Notes: generated by a model not told the origin, from the letters alone. A stretch of DNA of 40,425 bases from Henriciella aquimarina (GCF_002088975.1 NZ_NCST01000023.1:1-40425); one strand, 5' to 3'. Counted from the stretch's first letter, positions 24,575 to 33,732 are shown. Numbers and translations are program-made.

Positions 24575-25680
24575 GCGCCGGGCGGGCTCCCCACCGGCGG
24601 CTTGCGCTTGCGCCGGCGCAGCCTGATCTTTTGCCAGAAACGCTTGCGCTCCGGCACGGGCAGGGGGTCGAGATTGTCAATGAAGGCTTCCGCACAGGCC
24701 CGCCAGCTATAGCCCTCGGCATAAGTGCGGGCGGTTTCGCGCGACAGGTCCAGCGCGTCGAGACAGGCCTGGCGCAGATCCTCACCGATGACGCCGGCAT
24801 TGGAGCCCGGAATGATGTCGCGCGGGCCCGGTGCATCGAAGGCGGCGACCGGCGTGCCGCTCGCCATGGCTTCGAGGATGACGAGGCCGAACGTGTCGGT
24901 CAGGCTGGGAAAGCAGAAGACGTCCGCGCTCGCGAAGCAGGCGGCCAACTCCTCATTGAAGCGGGCGCCGAGGAATTTCACCTCGGGATATTTCCGCTTC
25001 AGCTCGAGCAGCTGCGGGCCCTCGCCGACGATGACCTTGGTGCCCGGCAGGTCGAGCTCGGCAAAGGCCTCGATATTCTTCTCCACGGCCACACGCCCGA
25101 CATTCAGGAAGATCGGACGTGGCAATCCCTCGAACGGGTCGCCCGGCTGGCCTTCCTCGATGCGGCGCGAGGGGTGGAAGAGGTCGATGTCGACCCCGCG
25201 CGTCCAGGAAACGACATTGTGGAAGTTGTGCGTCTCCAGCTCCTTGCGCATCGACGGCGTGGCGACCATCACCTTGCCGGAATATTTGTGAAACCAGCGC
25301 ACATAGCCATAGCCCCAGGCCGTCGGCACCGGGAAGCGCGCGGAGACATATTCCGGGAACCGCGTATGATAGCTGGTCGAGAAGGGGTGCTTTTCCTTCA
25401 GGCACATGGCGCGGCCGGCCAGGCCCAGCGTGCCTTCGGTGGCGATATGCACCGCATCCGGCTGAAAGCTCTCGAAGCGTTCGGTGATCGCCTTGCGCGC
25501 AAACAGGGCGAGCTTGATCTCGCTATAGGTCGGCAGCGGGACGGTGCGGAATCCGTCGGCCGGGGAGACGATCTCCCACTCATGGCCCATCGCCTCGCAT
25601 TCGGCGATGACGCGCTTCATGGTCCGCACGACGCCGTTCACCTGGGGCTCCCACGCGTCGGTGATGAGCATGATACGCAT
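24571..25680 (-). CDS. Glycosyltransferase family 4 (MgtA-like)
   Basis: A 369-residue GT-B retaining glycosyltransferase. The N-terminal acceptor domain begins MRIMLITDAWEPQVNGVVRTM with the glycine-rich loop and later TSYHTRFPEY. The C-terminal donor-binding domain has FLNVGRVAVEKNI, VGEGPQLLELKRKYPEVKFLG and the EX7E-type motif PSLTDTFGLVILEAMASGTPV. It resembles GDP-mannose- or UDP-sugar-dependent transferases that glycosylate diacylglycerol or glucuronosyl-diacylglycerol (MgtA/SqdX type), but donor and acceptor are not fixed by sequence. AAGGAG lies 6 bases before the ATG. It forms a coupled pair with the phosphotransferase and is divergent from putA, sharing a 120-base promoter region. 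The C-terminus is basic (RLRRRKRKPP). Confidence 0.9.
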   Translation of the reverse strand: MRIMLITDAWEPQVNGVVRTMKRVIAECEAMGHEWEIVSPADGFRTVPLPTYSEIKLALFARKAITERFESFQPDAVHIATEGTLGLAGRAMCLKEKHPFSTSYHTRFPEYVSARFPVPTAWGYGYVRWFHKYSGKVMVATPSMRKELETHNFHNVVSWTRGVDIDLFHPSRRIEEGQPGDPFEGLPRPIFLNVGRVAVEKNIEAFAELDLPGTKVIVGEGPQLLELKRKYPEVKFLGARFNEELAACFASADVFCFPSLTDTFGLVILEAMASGTPVAAFDAPGPRDIIPGSNAGVIGEDLRQACLDALDLSRETARTYAEGYSWRACAEAFIDNLDPLPVPERKRFWQKIRLRRRKRKPPVGSPPGA

Positions 25681-25800
25681 TCGGTCTCCTTCAGTCCGGA
25701 CCTCAGTGCGACACTTTTAGGCGCATTCGAGCAGGCGTAAACCCGGCGGATAGTTGTAATCGGAATAGTATTGCAGCAGGTTCGCGATTGGAGCACAACC

Positions 25801-28800
25801 ATGCCTGATTTCGGAAACACATCCACCGCTGACTGGGACGGCCTCGACCGGCAGAAATTTGCCGATGAAGAAGCCCTGGTCGCCGATATTCTCAAGACCT
25901 TTCCGCTCGACGAGCGCGCGCGAACCGCAGCGGTGCGCCGTGGCCGCGAGCTGGTGACAAGCGCCCGCGCGGCCGGCCGGCCCAAGGGGATGATGGAGAG
26001 TTTCCTGGAGGAGTTCGGCCTGTCCAACTCCGAGGGCCTTGCGCTGATGTGCCTGGCCGAAGCGCTGCTGCGCGTGCCGGATGCCGAGACGCGCGACGAC
26101 CTGATCGCCGAGAAGATCCGCTCCGGCGACTGGGGCAGCCACAAGGGCCAGTCCGACAGCTGGCTGGTCAATGCCTCGACCTGGGGCCTGATGCTGACCG
26201 GCCGGGTCATCGGCCCGCCGGAGGATGCCCGCAAGGGGCCGTCCAATTTCGTCGAGAAGCTGGTGCGCGAAAGCGGTGAGCCGTTCATCCGTACCGCGAT
26301 GCTTCAGGCCATGCGCATCATGGGCGAACAGTTCGTGCTCGGACGATCGGTCAAGGAAGCGCTGAAGCGCGGCCGGCGCATGATCAAGGCCGGTGACGCG
26401 GCGAATTTCAGCTTCGACATGCTGGGCGAGGGTGCGCGCACCGCCGAGGACGCCGAGCGCTACTTCCAGTCCTATATGGAGGCGATCAAGACGGTCGGCG
26501 CCGATGGCGACCCCTCTTATGCCCCGGAAGAAAAGAACGGCATCTCGGTCAAGCTTTCGGCGCTGCATCCGCGCTATGAGGCGGTCAATGAAGAGCGTGT
26601 GGTGGCAGAGCTGTATCCGAAGCTTCTGGCCCTCACCGAGGAAGCGGCCAGGCACAACATCAATCTCTGCATCGATGCCGAGGAGGCCGACCGGCTGGTC
26701 ATTTCGCTGAAGCTGCTGGAAAAGCTGATGCGGGAGCCGGGGCTGAAGGGCTGGGACGGGCTGGGGCTTGCCGTGCAGGCCTATCAGAAGCGCGCCCACG
26801 CCGTGATCGAGCGCCTCTCGGAGCTTGCCGGGGAGACCGGCATGCGCCTCATGGTGCGGCTGGTGAAGGGCGCCTATTGGGACACCGAGATCAAGCACGC
26901 CCATGAAGAGGGCGTCGTGAATTTCCCGGTCTTCACGACCAAGCACGCCACCGATCTCAACTATCTCTCCTGCGCGCACGCCCTCATCATGGCGAGCCCG
27001 CGCCTCTATCCGCAATTTGCGACCCACAATGCCCATTCGCTGGCCACCATCCTGATGATGGCCGAAGCCGAGGGCATCACGCATTACGAGTTCCAGCGCC
27101 TGCACGGCATGGGCGAGCCGCTTTATGGCGCCGCCGAGAAGGGCGGCAAGGTGCGTGTCTATGCGCCGGTCGGGGCGCACAAGGACCTGCTGCCCTATCT
27201 GGTGCGCCGCCTGCTGGAGAATGGCGCGAACACCTCCTTCGTGCACTCCTTCCTCGATCCGGACGTGCCGGTGGAGAAGGTTGTCGACGATCCGATCGCC
27301 AAGGTCGAGGCGGGCCCGCGACGGCATCCGCGCATCCCGACGCCGCCCCGGCTCTACGGGCCGATGCGCAAGAATTCGCTGGGGGTCGACCTCTCGCAGA
27401 CCAGCGAACGCGCCGTGCTTGAGCAGAATGTCGCCAAGCTGGAAACCGGCCCGGCGCTGGTCGCCGGCCCGATCCTGTCGGGCGACCCGAAGACAGAAGG
27501 CGGCCAGCCCGTCTGCCCGCCTTTCGACCTGTCGCGTACGCTCGGCACGGTGCTTGAGGCGAGCGAGGCCGATGTCGATGCTGCCCTCGATGCGGCGGTG
27601 AAATTCCAGCCCGACTGGGACAAGCTCGGCGGGGCGAAGCGCGCGCGGATTCTCGCGGCCATGGGCGACGCGCTGGAAAGCAATATGGACCGGCTCTGCG
27701 CCCTGATGGCGGAAGAAGGTGGCAAGACCTTTGTCGACGGTGTCGCCGAGGTGCGTGAGGCGGTCGACTTCTGCCGCTATTATGCCGTGCAGGCCGAAGA
27801 GAAGTTCGAAGGCCAGACGCGCCTGCCGGGGCCGGCCGGCGAGACCAACCATATCTCGCTGCACGGGCGCGGCGTGTTTGCCTGTATCTCGCCCTGGAAC
27901 TTCCCGCTCGCCATCTTCACCGGCCAGATCACGGCGGCGCTGGGCGCGGGCAACACCGTGGTCGCCAAGCCCGCCGAACAGACCCCGCTCATCGCTTATG
28001 AGGCGGTGCGGCTGTTCCATGCCGCGGGCCTGCCGGGCGAGGCGCTGCATCTTGTGCCGGGCCGCGGTGAGACCGTCGGTGCCAAGCTGACGAAAGACCC
28101 GCGGGTCGGCGGTGTCTGTTTTACCGGCGGCACCGATACCGCGCGGCTTATCAACAAGACACTGGCCGAGCGCGAAGGCCCGATCATCCCGCTGATCGCG
28201 GAAACGGGCGGGCTGAACGGCATGTTCGTCGACACCACCGCGCTGCGCGAACAGGTTGTCGACGATGTGCTCGGCTCGGCCTTCGGGTCTGCCGGGCAGC
28301 GCTGCTCGGCGCTGCGCATCCTCTTCCTGCCGCATGCCACGGCGGATTTCATGATCGAGAGCCTGAAAGGCGCGATGGATGAGTTGAAGCTCGGCCATCC
28401 CGGCCAGGCCGATACCGATGTCGGCCCGGTGATCGATGAAGAGGCCCACCAGATGCTGACCGACTATGTCGCGCGCATGAAAGGCGAGGCGACCCTCATC
28501 AAGCAGATGGACGCGCCGGCGGGCGGGCACTTCTTCGGCCCGGCCATTATCGAGCTCAATTCGCTGGACCAGATCGAGAAGGAGACATTCGGCCCGGTGC
28601 TGCATGTCATCCGCTACGATCCGGACAATATCGCCGAGGTGGGCGCCGAACTCGAAGCCAAGGGCTATGGCCTGACGCTTGGCGTGCATTCGCGTCTCGA
28701 CAGCTTTGCGAAGAAGGTGCGGGCCGCGGTTCATGCCGGCAATACCTATGTGAACCGGTCGATGACAGGCGCGGTCGTGGGCGTTCAGCCTTTCGGCGGC

Positions 28801-28926
28801 GAAGGCCTTTCCGGCACCGGGCCGAAGGCAGGTGGCCCCCACTATATGCTGCGATTTGCGGCAGAGCGTGTATTAACCATTAACATTACAGCTCAAGGTG
28901 GTGATCCGGAGCTTTTGAGTCTATAA
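25801..28926 (+). CDS. putA: Bifunctional proline dehydrogenase / L-glutamate gamma-semialdehyde dehydrogenase PutA
   Basis: Oxidises proline to glutamate in two channelled steps, at the inner face of the membrane, passing electrons to quinone through FAD. The 1041 residues fit the short (type A) bifunctional PutA. An N-terminal helical arm is followed by the FAD-binding PRODH barrel at about 150-470 (ISVKLSALHPRYEA, MRLMVRLVKGAYWDTEIK, FATHNAHSL, YEFQRLHGMGEPLY). The aldehyde dehydrogenase part follows at about 550-1030 with ISPWNFPLAIFTGQ, catalytic Glu in AETGGLNGM and nucleophile Cys835 in FGSAGQRCSALR. It has no N-terminal ribbon-helix-helix DNA-binding domain, so it should not repress itself. 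GGAG is 8 bases before the chosen ATG. The C-terminus ends GPHYMLRFAAERVLTIN, typical of the family. Confidence 0.97.
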   Translation: MPDFGNTSTADWDGLDRQKFADEEALVADILKTFPLDERARTAAVRRGRELVTSARAAGRPKGMMESFLEEFGLSNSEGLALMCLAEALLRVPDAETRDDLIAEKIRSGDWGSHKGQSDSWLVNASTWGLMLTGRVIGPPEDARKGPSNFVEKLVRESGEPFIRTAMLQAMRIMGEQFVLGRSVKEALKRGRRMIKAGDAANFSFDMLGEGARTAEDAERYFQSYMEAIKTVGADGDPSYAPEEKNGISVKLSALHPRYEAVNEERVVAELYPKLLALTEEAARHNINLCIDAEEADRLVISLKLLEKLMREPGLKGWDGLGLAVQAYQKRAHAVIERLSELAGETGMRLMVRLVKGAYWDTEIKHAHEEGVVNFPVFTTKHATDLNYLSCAHALIMASPRLYPQFATHNAHSLATILMMAEAEGITHYEFQRLHGMGEPLYGAAEKGGKVRVYAPVGAHKDLLPYLVRRLLENGANTSFVHSFLDPDVPVEKVVDDPIAKVEAGPRRHPRIPTPPRLYGPMRKNSLGVDLSQTSERAVLEQNVAKLETGPALVAGPILSGDPKTEGGQPVCPPFDLSRTLGTVLEASEADVDAALDAAVKFQPDWDKLGGAKRARILAAMGDALESNMDRLCALMAEEGGKTFVDGVAEVREAVDFCRYYAVQAEEKFEGQTRLPGPAGETNHISLHGRGVFACISPWNFPLAIFTGQITAALGAGNTVVAKPAEQTPLIAYEAVRLFHAAGLPGEALHLVPGRGETVGAKLTKDPRVGGVCFTGGTDTARLINKTLAEREGPIIPLIAETGGLNGMFVDTTALREQVVDDVLGSAFGSAGQRCSALRILFLPHATADFMIESLKGAMDELKLGHPGQADTDVGPVIDEEAHQMLTDYVARMKGEATLIKQMDAPAGGHFFGPAIIELNSLDQIEKETFGPVLHVIRYDPDNIAEVGAELEAKGYGLTLGVHSRLDSFAKKVRAAVHAGNTYVNRSMTGAVVGVQPFGGEGLSGTGPKAGGPHYMLRFAAERVLTINITAQGGDPELLSL

Positions 28927-28958
28927 CACCCTGACGCATATATGTTTCGAGGGGTCTT

Positions 28959-29810
28959 ATGGGTCGGTTTTCGTGGATAGTTTCAGCGTGCATGCTCGCC
29001 ATGACAGGCTGTGGTGCAGAGCAGGCCGACGCGCCCCAGCCGCCTGAGGCCTCTTCCAGTGCGAAGGGCACGGATGCGAGCACCGACGAGCTGTTCGACA
29101 CCGATCCGAAGGTCGCTGTCGTCAATGGCGAGCAGGCGGCTACGATCGATATCAGCCTGCCGGACGACATAGAAGAGCTGCACCCGGCGCTCGCCGAGGA
29201 GATCCGCAAGCGCGCCAATCGCGGCACCGAAGCCTTCATCGCGGCTGCCCAGGCCGACAAGGAAGCCGCCGCCGAGAAAGGGTTCGAATTCCGCCCGCAC
29301 TCGCTCGATGTGAACTGGATCGAGGTCGGCCCGCCGGAAGGCCATCTCGCCGGCTTCCTCGGCACCTATGCGACCTATACCGGCGGGGCGCACCCGAATG
29401 TCGGCTTCGACGTCCTCAACTGGGACCGGAATGGCGAAAAGGTCATGACGTTCGAGGATTTCTTCGCCGACGTCGAGACCGCCCGCACCAAGGTCACGAT
29501 CGCGCTCAAGGAAGGGCTGCTGGAAGCCAAGCGCGAGCGGCTCAAGGACACCAATTTCAATGAGCAGGACATGCTGGAATCCTGGGTCAATCCGGCCTTC
29601 GCGGACAATTCCGGCATGTATCAGGGCTTCACGATTGCCCGCTCCTCCGAGGCCGACAAGGCCGGCGGGCTGATCTATCATTTCGCGCCGTATGAAGTCG
29701 GCGCCTATGCCGAGGGCGTCTATGAGGTCGGCGTGCCGTATGAGGCTTTTGCCGATGTCCTGAAGGCTGACTATGAGGATGCCTTCGGCGGTACGCCTGT
29801 CCTGCCCTGA
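28959..29810 (+). CDS. DUF4163/DUF3298 (RsiV-like) lipoprotein
   Basis: A 283-residue exported lipoprotein with lipobox MLAMTGC (Cys18), followed by a low-complexity Ala/Ser/Pro/Asp linker up to residue 50. The DUF4163 part is at about 60-150 (TIDISLPDDIEELHPALAEEI, ending in GTYATYTGGAHPNVGF, the conserved TGGAHxN signature). The DUF3298 part is at about 155-275 (FEDFFADVETARTKV, then YHFAPYEVGAYAEGVYEVGVPYEAF). Related proteins include RsiV, an anti-sigma factor that binds lysozyme, and PdaC-type deacetylase regulators; free-standing versions like this have no defined role. GAGGGG precedes the ATG by 5-6 bases. It is 32 bases downstream of putA, so cotranscription is possible. Confidence 0.87.
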   Translation: MGRFSWIVSACMLAMTGCGAEQADAPQPPEASSSAKGTDASTDELFDTDPKVAVVNGEQAATIDISLPDDIEELHPALAEEIRKRANRGTEAFIAAAQADKEAAAEKGFEFRPHSLDVNWIEVGPPEGHLAGFLGTYATYTGGAHPNVGFDVLNWDRNGEKVMTFEDFFADVETARTKVTIALKEGLLEAKRERLKDTNFNEQDMLESWVNPAFADNSGMYQGFTIARSSEADKAGGLIYHFAPYEVGAYAEGVYEVGVPYEAFADVLKADYEDAFGGTPVLP

Positions 29811-29825
29811 GCGGGCGGGGAGAGC

Positions 29826-30143
29826 TCAGCCCGGCTTGACCAGCACGCAGCCAAGCCCCTCTTCATGATCGGCCTCTGCGCTGATGACGCCACCCAGAAC
29901 GCTGGCCCGGATGGTCTCGCCGTCTTCTGAAAAGGTGACCGCGCTGACATCCGCAGTGAAGTCGCCCTTGCAGCTTTCCATCTCGCGCCCGGCCACGAAG
30001 CGGCAGGAGCAGACCATCTTGGCGCCATAGGCCGTGGCCACCTTCGCATAGGCGACCTGGTCCTTCAGCCAGACCTGCCAGACAAGCGCCCCGGCGAGTC
30101 CGATGATGGCGAGCCCCACCGCAAAGATTTTGACGAGCTTCAT
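29826..30143 (-). CDS. Small membrane-anchored cysteine-containing protein of unknown function
   Basis: A 105-residue protein with an N-terminal membrane anchor (VKIFAVGLAIIGLAGALVWQVWL, about residues 4-26) and a small periplasmic part with the cysteine cluster VCSCRFVAGREMESC and one later Cys (GLGCVLVKPG). The four cysteines could form two disulfides or bind a metal. The later half (TADVSAVTFSEDGETIRASVLGGV) is beta-rich. I do not recognise a named family. It is divergent from the serine hydrolase gene, 48 bases away, and similar small proteins beside serine hydrolases may be a linked pair. AGGGG precedes the ATG by 7 bases. Confidence 0.75.
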   Translation of the reverse strand: MKLVKIFAVGLAIIGLAGALVWQVWLKDQVAYAKVATAYGAKMVCSCRFVAGREMESCKGDFTADVSAVTFSEDGETIRASVLGGVISAEADHEEGLGCVLVKPG

Positions 30144-30191
30144 TGCGCGCCCCTAATCTGCCCTCGATGACAACGGTTAGGGAGGCAAGCC

Positions 30192-31514
30192 ATGTTGGGC
30201 AAGTCCGTGATCGCCGGCGCAATGGCCATCATGCTGGCGACGCTGGCCTCGGCGCAGGATCTTGTGCCGCTCCCGCCGCACCCCGATGGCCTCGCCTGGC
30301 CGACCGATGGCTGGGAAACCGGCCCGCTGCCGGTCGACACAGCTGGCGAGATCGAGGCGCTGGTCGAGGACGCCATGGCGCGCAAGGTCGGCGATGAGAT
30401 GGGCGAGACACGATCCGTGGTCATCATCCATCACGGGCGCCTCGTGCTGGAGGCCTATGCCGACGGGTTCGGGCCGGAGACGAAACAGGTCTCATGGAGC
30501 ATGGCGAAATCGATTACCTCGGCGCTGGTCGGCCGGGCGGTAGAGCTCGGTCTGATTGAGGATATCGACAGCCCCATGCCCTCGCCCTTCGAAGAGGGCG
30601 ACCCGCGCGCCGAAATCACCTGGCGCCAGTGGCTCACCATGACGGACGGGCTCGATTATACCGAGATCGGGGCGGAAAGCCTTCAGACCAATGATGTCGT
30701 CCAGATGATGTATGGGCCCGGCCGGTATGACGTGACACAATATATTGTGTCCGAGCTGGCGCCGATCCACGCGCCCGGCACGGTCTGGAACTACTCGACA
30801 GCCGGCTTTCACCTGATCGGGCGGGCGCTGCAGGAGGTCGCACGAGCCGCACCCCCTAACGCGACCGGCAAGGCCTATGGGCCGGAGGATCTCACGCCTT
30901 CCTCGATGGCCTTCACGAAGACGTGCTTTGAACGCGTCCTGGATGCATCGCCGGAAGAAACGGCGAACCCGCTGCCCATCATGAAGCAGGGACCGTGCGC
31001 GATGAGCCTGCATTTGCGGTTCTTCGATGAGATCGGCATGGACGCCCAGCCTGAATTCGACGCCGCCGGCACCTATCTCGGCGGCTCCCTCATCTGGGCC
31101 TCGGCGCGAGATTTCGCGAAGTTCGGATACCTCTATCTCCGCGACGGCGTCTGGGAGGGCGAGCGCCTGCTGCCGCAAGGCTGGGTCGATTTTTCCCGGA
31201 CAAATCCGGACGTTACAGACGCCAATGTCTATGGGGCCGGCTGGTGGCTTGGCGCGGTTGAAACGCCAGTGCCGGCGGCGCAGGCAGCGACCTCGCCGCC
31301 CTTCGATGTCTTCTCCGCGCAAGGGTTTGAAGGCCAGACGATCTGGGTCGTCCCATCGCGCGATCTCGTCATTGTCCGGCTCGGCCTGATGGACAATGGC
31401 GAAGGAAACTGGCCGGCGCTTTATGAATGGAATCAGTCGCTCGCCCGGCTCTTCCCCGAGGAGCGATTCGCATCGAATCCCGATGAGTCCGGCGCAGAGA
31501 CCCCGGCGCGCTAA
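30192..31514 (+). CDS. Serine hydrolase, beta-lactamase class C/PBP4-like
   Basis: A 440-residue exported hydrolase. The signal peptide ends near residue 21 (LATLASA-Q). The SxxK motif is Ser103-Met-Ala-Lys106 in VSWSMAKSITSAL, the second catalytic motif has Tyr201 in VWNYSTAGFHLIG (YST instead of the common YSN), and the end of the fold reads FDVFSAQGFEGQTIWVVPSRDLVIVRLG, where the third motif appears as a QGFEGQ turn. This group (Pfam Beta-lactamase, 6-aminohexanoate-dimer hydrolase-like) contains esterases, amidases and D-amino peptidases. True beta-lactamase activity should not be assumed. It lies upstream of the nrdA regulatory region with an A/T-tract (AAAAATTTTTTTT) right after its stop. 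Confidence 0.9.
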   Translation: MLGKSVIAGAMAIMLATLASAQDLVPLPPHPDGLAWPTDGWETGPLPVDTAGEIEALVEDAMARKVGDEMGETRSVVIIHHGRLVLEAYADGFGPETKQVSWSMAKSITSALVGRAVELGLIEDIDSPMPSPFEEGDPRAEITWRQWLTMTDGLDYTEIGAESLQTNDVVQMMYGPGRYDVTQYIVSELAPIHAPGTVWNYSTAGFHLIGRALQEVARAAPPNATGKAYGPEDLTPSSMAFTKTCFERVLDASPEETANPLPIMKQGPCAMSLHLRFFDEIGMDAQPEFDAAGTYLGGSLIWASARDFAKFGYLYLRDGVWEGERLLPQGWVDFSRTNPDVTDANVYGAGWWLGAVETPVPAAQAATSPPFDVFSAQGFEGQTIWVVPSRDLVIVRLGLMDNGEGNWPALYEWNQSLARLFPEERFASNPDESGAETPAR

Positions 31515-31775
31515 AAATTTTTTTTGGAGTCATCCACAGACGGGCAGAAATCTGTGCACGGCTGATTGCCAATCGTGGCGGGCATCGGGGCTGCGTGTTA
31601 ACTTTCCTTTTACAGGATATCCACGGCTTAGATGCGGAAACACCCGCTCTTCCCATTGACCAAGCCTTAACCTTAAGAACACTATATCTAGTGCTGGGGA
31701 AGAGCTGGAGCACCGCATATGGCGCTCCAGTGGCTCGATCCCTATATTTTACGGGCCGATCGAAGAGGTTAGACC
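31515..31775 (+). promoter_or_regulatory. nrdA upstream control region
   Basis: A 261-base non-coding stretch. From left to right: an A/T tract after the previous stop; a GAGTC (GANTC) methylation site at 31527-31531; a DnaA-box-like TCATCCACA at 31530-31538 (one mismatch to TTATCCACA), inside an inverted repeat CACAGA/TCTGTG; a TTAA-N7-TTTA sequence resembling a CtrA half-perfect site near 31609-31623; a weaker DnaA-like ATATCCACG; and the NrdR pair. The set fits a cell-cycle-controlled nucleotide reductase promoter, but each site is by resemblance. Confidence 0.5.
31679..31725 (+). promoter_or_regulatory. Tandem NrdR boxes upstream of nrdA
   Basis: Box 1, ACACTATATCTAGTGC (31679-31694), matches 14 of 16 positions of the NrdR consensus. 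Box 2, at 31710-31725 (GCACCGCATATGGCGC), matches about 9 of 16 but is palindromic with arms GGAGC/GCTCC. They are separated by 15 bases, so their centres are 31 bases apart, the helical phasing known for NrdR repression of ribonucleotide reductase genes. Confidence 0.7.
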
Positions 31776-33647
31776 ATGTCTGCGAGCAATGTTGCCACCA
31801 CCACGAAAGCCGCCCTGCGCAGGGGCAAGCCCAAGGGGGAGGTCCGCCCGGAGCTGAAGGTGGTCTCCGAGATCGAAATCGAGATCGATCCCTCGCGGGA
31901 CGCGCTGCTGACCGACTTCGGCAAGAAGACGCTGGAAGACCGCTACCTGCTGCCCGGCGAAAGCTATCAGGGCATGTTCGCGCGCGTCGCCAAGGCCTTT
32001 GCCGACGATCAGGACCACGCCCAGCGCATCTATGACTATATCTCGAAGCTCTGGTTCATGCCGGCCACGCCCGTGCTGTCCAATGGCGGCGCCGACCGCG
32101 GCCTGCCCATCTCCTGCTTCCTGAACCAGGTCGGCGATTCGCTTGACGACATCGTCGAGACCTGGACGGAGAATGTCTGGCTGGCTTCGAATGGCGGCGG
32201 CATCGGCACCTATTGGGGCAATGTCCGCTCGATCGGCGAGAAGGTCGGCCAGAACGGGCAGACCTCCGGCATCATTCCCTTCATCCGCGTGATGGACTCG
32301 CTGACGCTCGCGATCAGCCAGGGCTCGCTGCGCCGCGGCTCGGCGGCCTGCTATCTCGACATCCACCACCCGGAAATCGAGGAATTCCTGGAGATCCGGA
32401 AGGCGTCGGGCGACTTCAACCGCAAGTCCCTGAACCTGCACCACGGCCTCAACATCACCGACGAGTTCATGGAAGCGGTGCGCAACGATGCCGAGTTCGG
32501 TCTGCGTTCGCCCAAGTCCGGCGAAGTGCTGCGCACGGTGAATGCGCGCAAGCTCTGGCAGAAGATTCTCGAGCTGCGCATCCAGACCGGCGAACCCTAC
32601 CTGCTCTTCACCGACACGGTGAACAACGCCATGCCAGCGCATCAGCGGAAATTGGGGCTCAAGGTTCACCAGTCGAACCTGTGCTCGGAAATCACCCTGC
32701 CGACCGGCGTCGATCACAACGGCGAAGACCGTACGGCGGTGTGCTGCCTCTCCTCGCTGAACGCGGAGAAGTTCCTCGAATGGTCGAAGGATGAACACTT
32801 CCTGGAAGACGTTTTCCGTTTCCTCGACAATGTTCTGGAAGATTTCATCGCCCGCGCCCCGGACGAGATGGCCCGCGCGGTCTATTCCGCCAAGCGCGAG
32901 CGTTCGGTCGGTCTCGGCCTGATGGGCCTCCACTCCTTCCTGCAGACCATGAACGTGCCAATGGAAAGCGCCATGGCGAAGGTCTGGAACGAGAAGATGT
33001 TCAAGCATATCCGCGCCGGTGCCGATCAGGCCTCGGTCAAGCTCGCCAAGGAGCGCGGCCCCTGCGAGGATGCCCGCGATGCCGGCATGATGGCCCGCTT
33101 CAGCCATAAGATGGCAGTCGCGCCGACGGCGTCGATCTCGATCATCTGCGGCGGCACCTCTGCGGGCATCGAGCCGATCCCGGCCAATGTCTACACCCAC
33201 AAGACGCTGTCGGGCTCGTTCACGGTGAAGAACCAGCAGCTGCAGCGCCTGCTCGAGCAGAAGGGCCTCGACACCGAGGAAACCTGGACATCGATCCTCG
33301 AGCATGAAGGCTCGGTGCAGCATCTCGACGACCTCGACGAGCACGAAAAGGCCGTCTTCAAGACCGCCTTCGAGCTCGACCAGCGCTGGATCATCGAGCT
33401 GGCCGCCGACCGCACGCCCTATATCTGCCAGAGCCAGTCGCTCAATGTCTTCCTGCCGGCCGACATCGACAAGTGGGACCTGCACATGCTGCACTGGTCG
33501 GCTTGGGAGAAGGGGCTGAAATCGCTCTATTACTGCCGCTCCAAATCGGTCCAGCGTGCCAGCTTTGCCGGGGCGGCCGACAAGGAAAAGGTCGAAGGCA
33601 TGGAGCTGCCGAAGACCGACTATGACGAGTGTCTCGCCTGCCAGTAA
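31776..33647 (+). CDS. nrdA: Class I ribonucleoside-diphosphate reductase alpha subunit
   Basis: Reduces ribonucleotides to deoxyribonucleotides, using a radical passed from an NrdB-type subunit not present in the window. At 623 residues it is compact and has no N-terminal ATP-cone, so overall activity regulation by dATP through that domain is absent. Catalytic motifs: Cys in GLPISCFLNQ (first redox cysteine, near 112), the Asn301-Leu-Cys303-Ser-Glu305 active-site loop in VHQSNLCSEITLP, the paired cysteine in TAVCCLSSLN (near 325), APTASISIICGGTSAGIEP phosphate-binding loop, and the C-terminal swinging-arm pair ECLACQ. GAAGAGG is 7 bases before the ATG. A tandem NrdR site lies upstream and a strong UUCG-type terminator follows. 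Confidence 0.95.
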   Translation: MSASNVATTTKAALRRGKPKGEVRPELKVVSEIEIEIDPSRDALLTDFGKKTLEDRYLLPGESYQGMFARVAKAFADDQDHAQRIYDYISKLWFMPATPVLSNGGADRGLPISCFLNQVGDSLDDIVETWTENVWLASNGGGIGTYWGNVRSIGEKVGQNGQTSGIIPFIRVMDSLTLAISQGSLRRGSAACYLDIHHPEIEEFLEIRKASGDFNRKSLNLHHGLNITDEFMEAVRNDAEFGLRSPKSGEVLRTVNARKLWQKILELRIQTGEPYLLFTDTVNNAMPAHQRKLGLKVHQSNLCSEITLPTGVDHNGEDRTAVCCLSSLNAEKFLEWSKDEHFLEDVFRFLDNVLEDFIARAPDEMARAVYSAKRERSVGLGLMGLHSFLQTMNVPMESAMAKVWNEKMFKHIRAGADQASVKLAKERGPCEDARDAGMMARFSHKMAVAPTASISIICGGTSAGIEPIPANVYTHKTLSGSFTVKNQQLQRLLEQKGLDTEETWTSILEHEGSVQHLDDLDEHEKAVFKTAFELDQRWIIELAADRTPYICQSQSLNVFLPADIDKWDLHMLHWSAWEKGLKSLYYCRSKSVQRASFAGAADKEKVEGMELPKTDYDECLACQ

Positions 33648-33671
33648 GGCAGCCCGCGAGGGGATGAAAAG

Positions 33672-33699
33672 AAACCCCGGCTCTTCGGAGCCGGGGTTT
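33672..33699 (+). terminator. Terminator of nrdA
   Basis: A 12-bp stem AAACCCCGGCTC / GAGCCGGGGTTT closed by a TTCG tetraloop, followed by TTTGTTTTG, 24 bases past the nrdA stop. This is one of the strongest terminators in the window. Confidence 0.95.
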
Positions 33700-33732
33700 T
33701 TTGTTTTGTATCGAGATTGGTTTTCGCGCGCA

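Noticed and set aside
25717-28842. A 1041-residue minus-strand frame opposite putA
   Set aside because: PutA motifs on the plus strand are unambiguous; the opposite frame has no recognisable domain.
30192-31514. Serine hydrolase as a true class C beta-lactamase
   Set aside because: The second motif is YST instead of YxN and no KTG motif is evident; the family is mostly esterases and peptidases.
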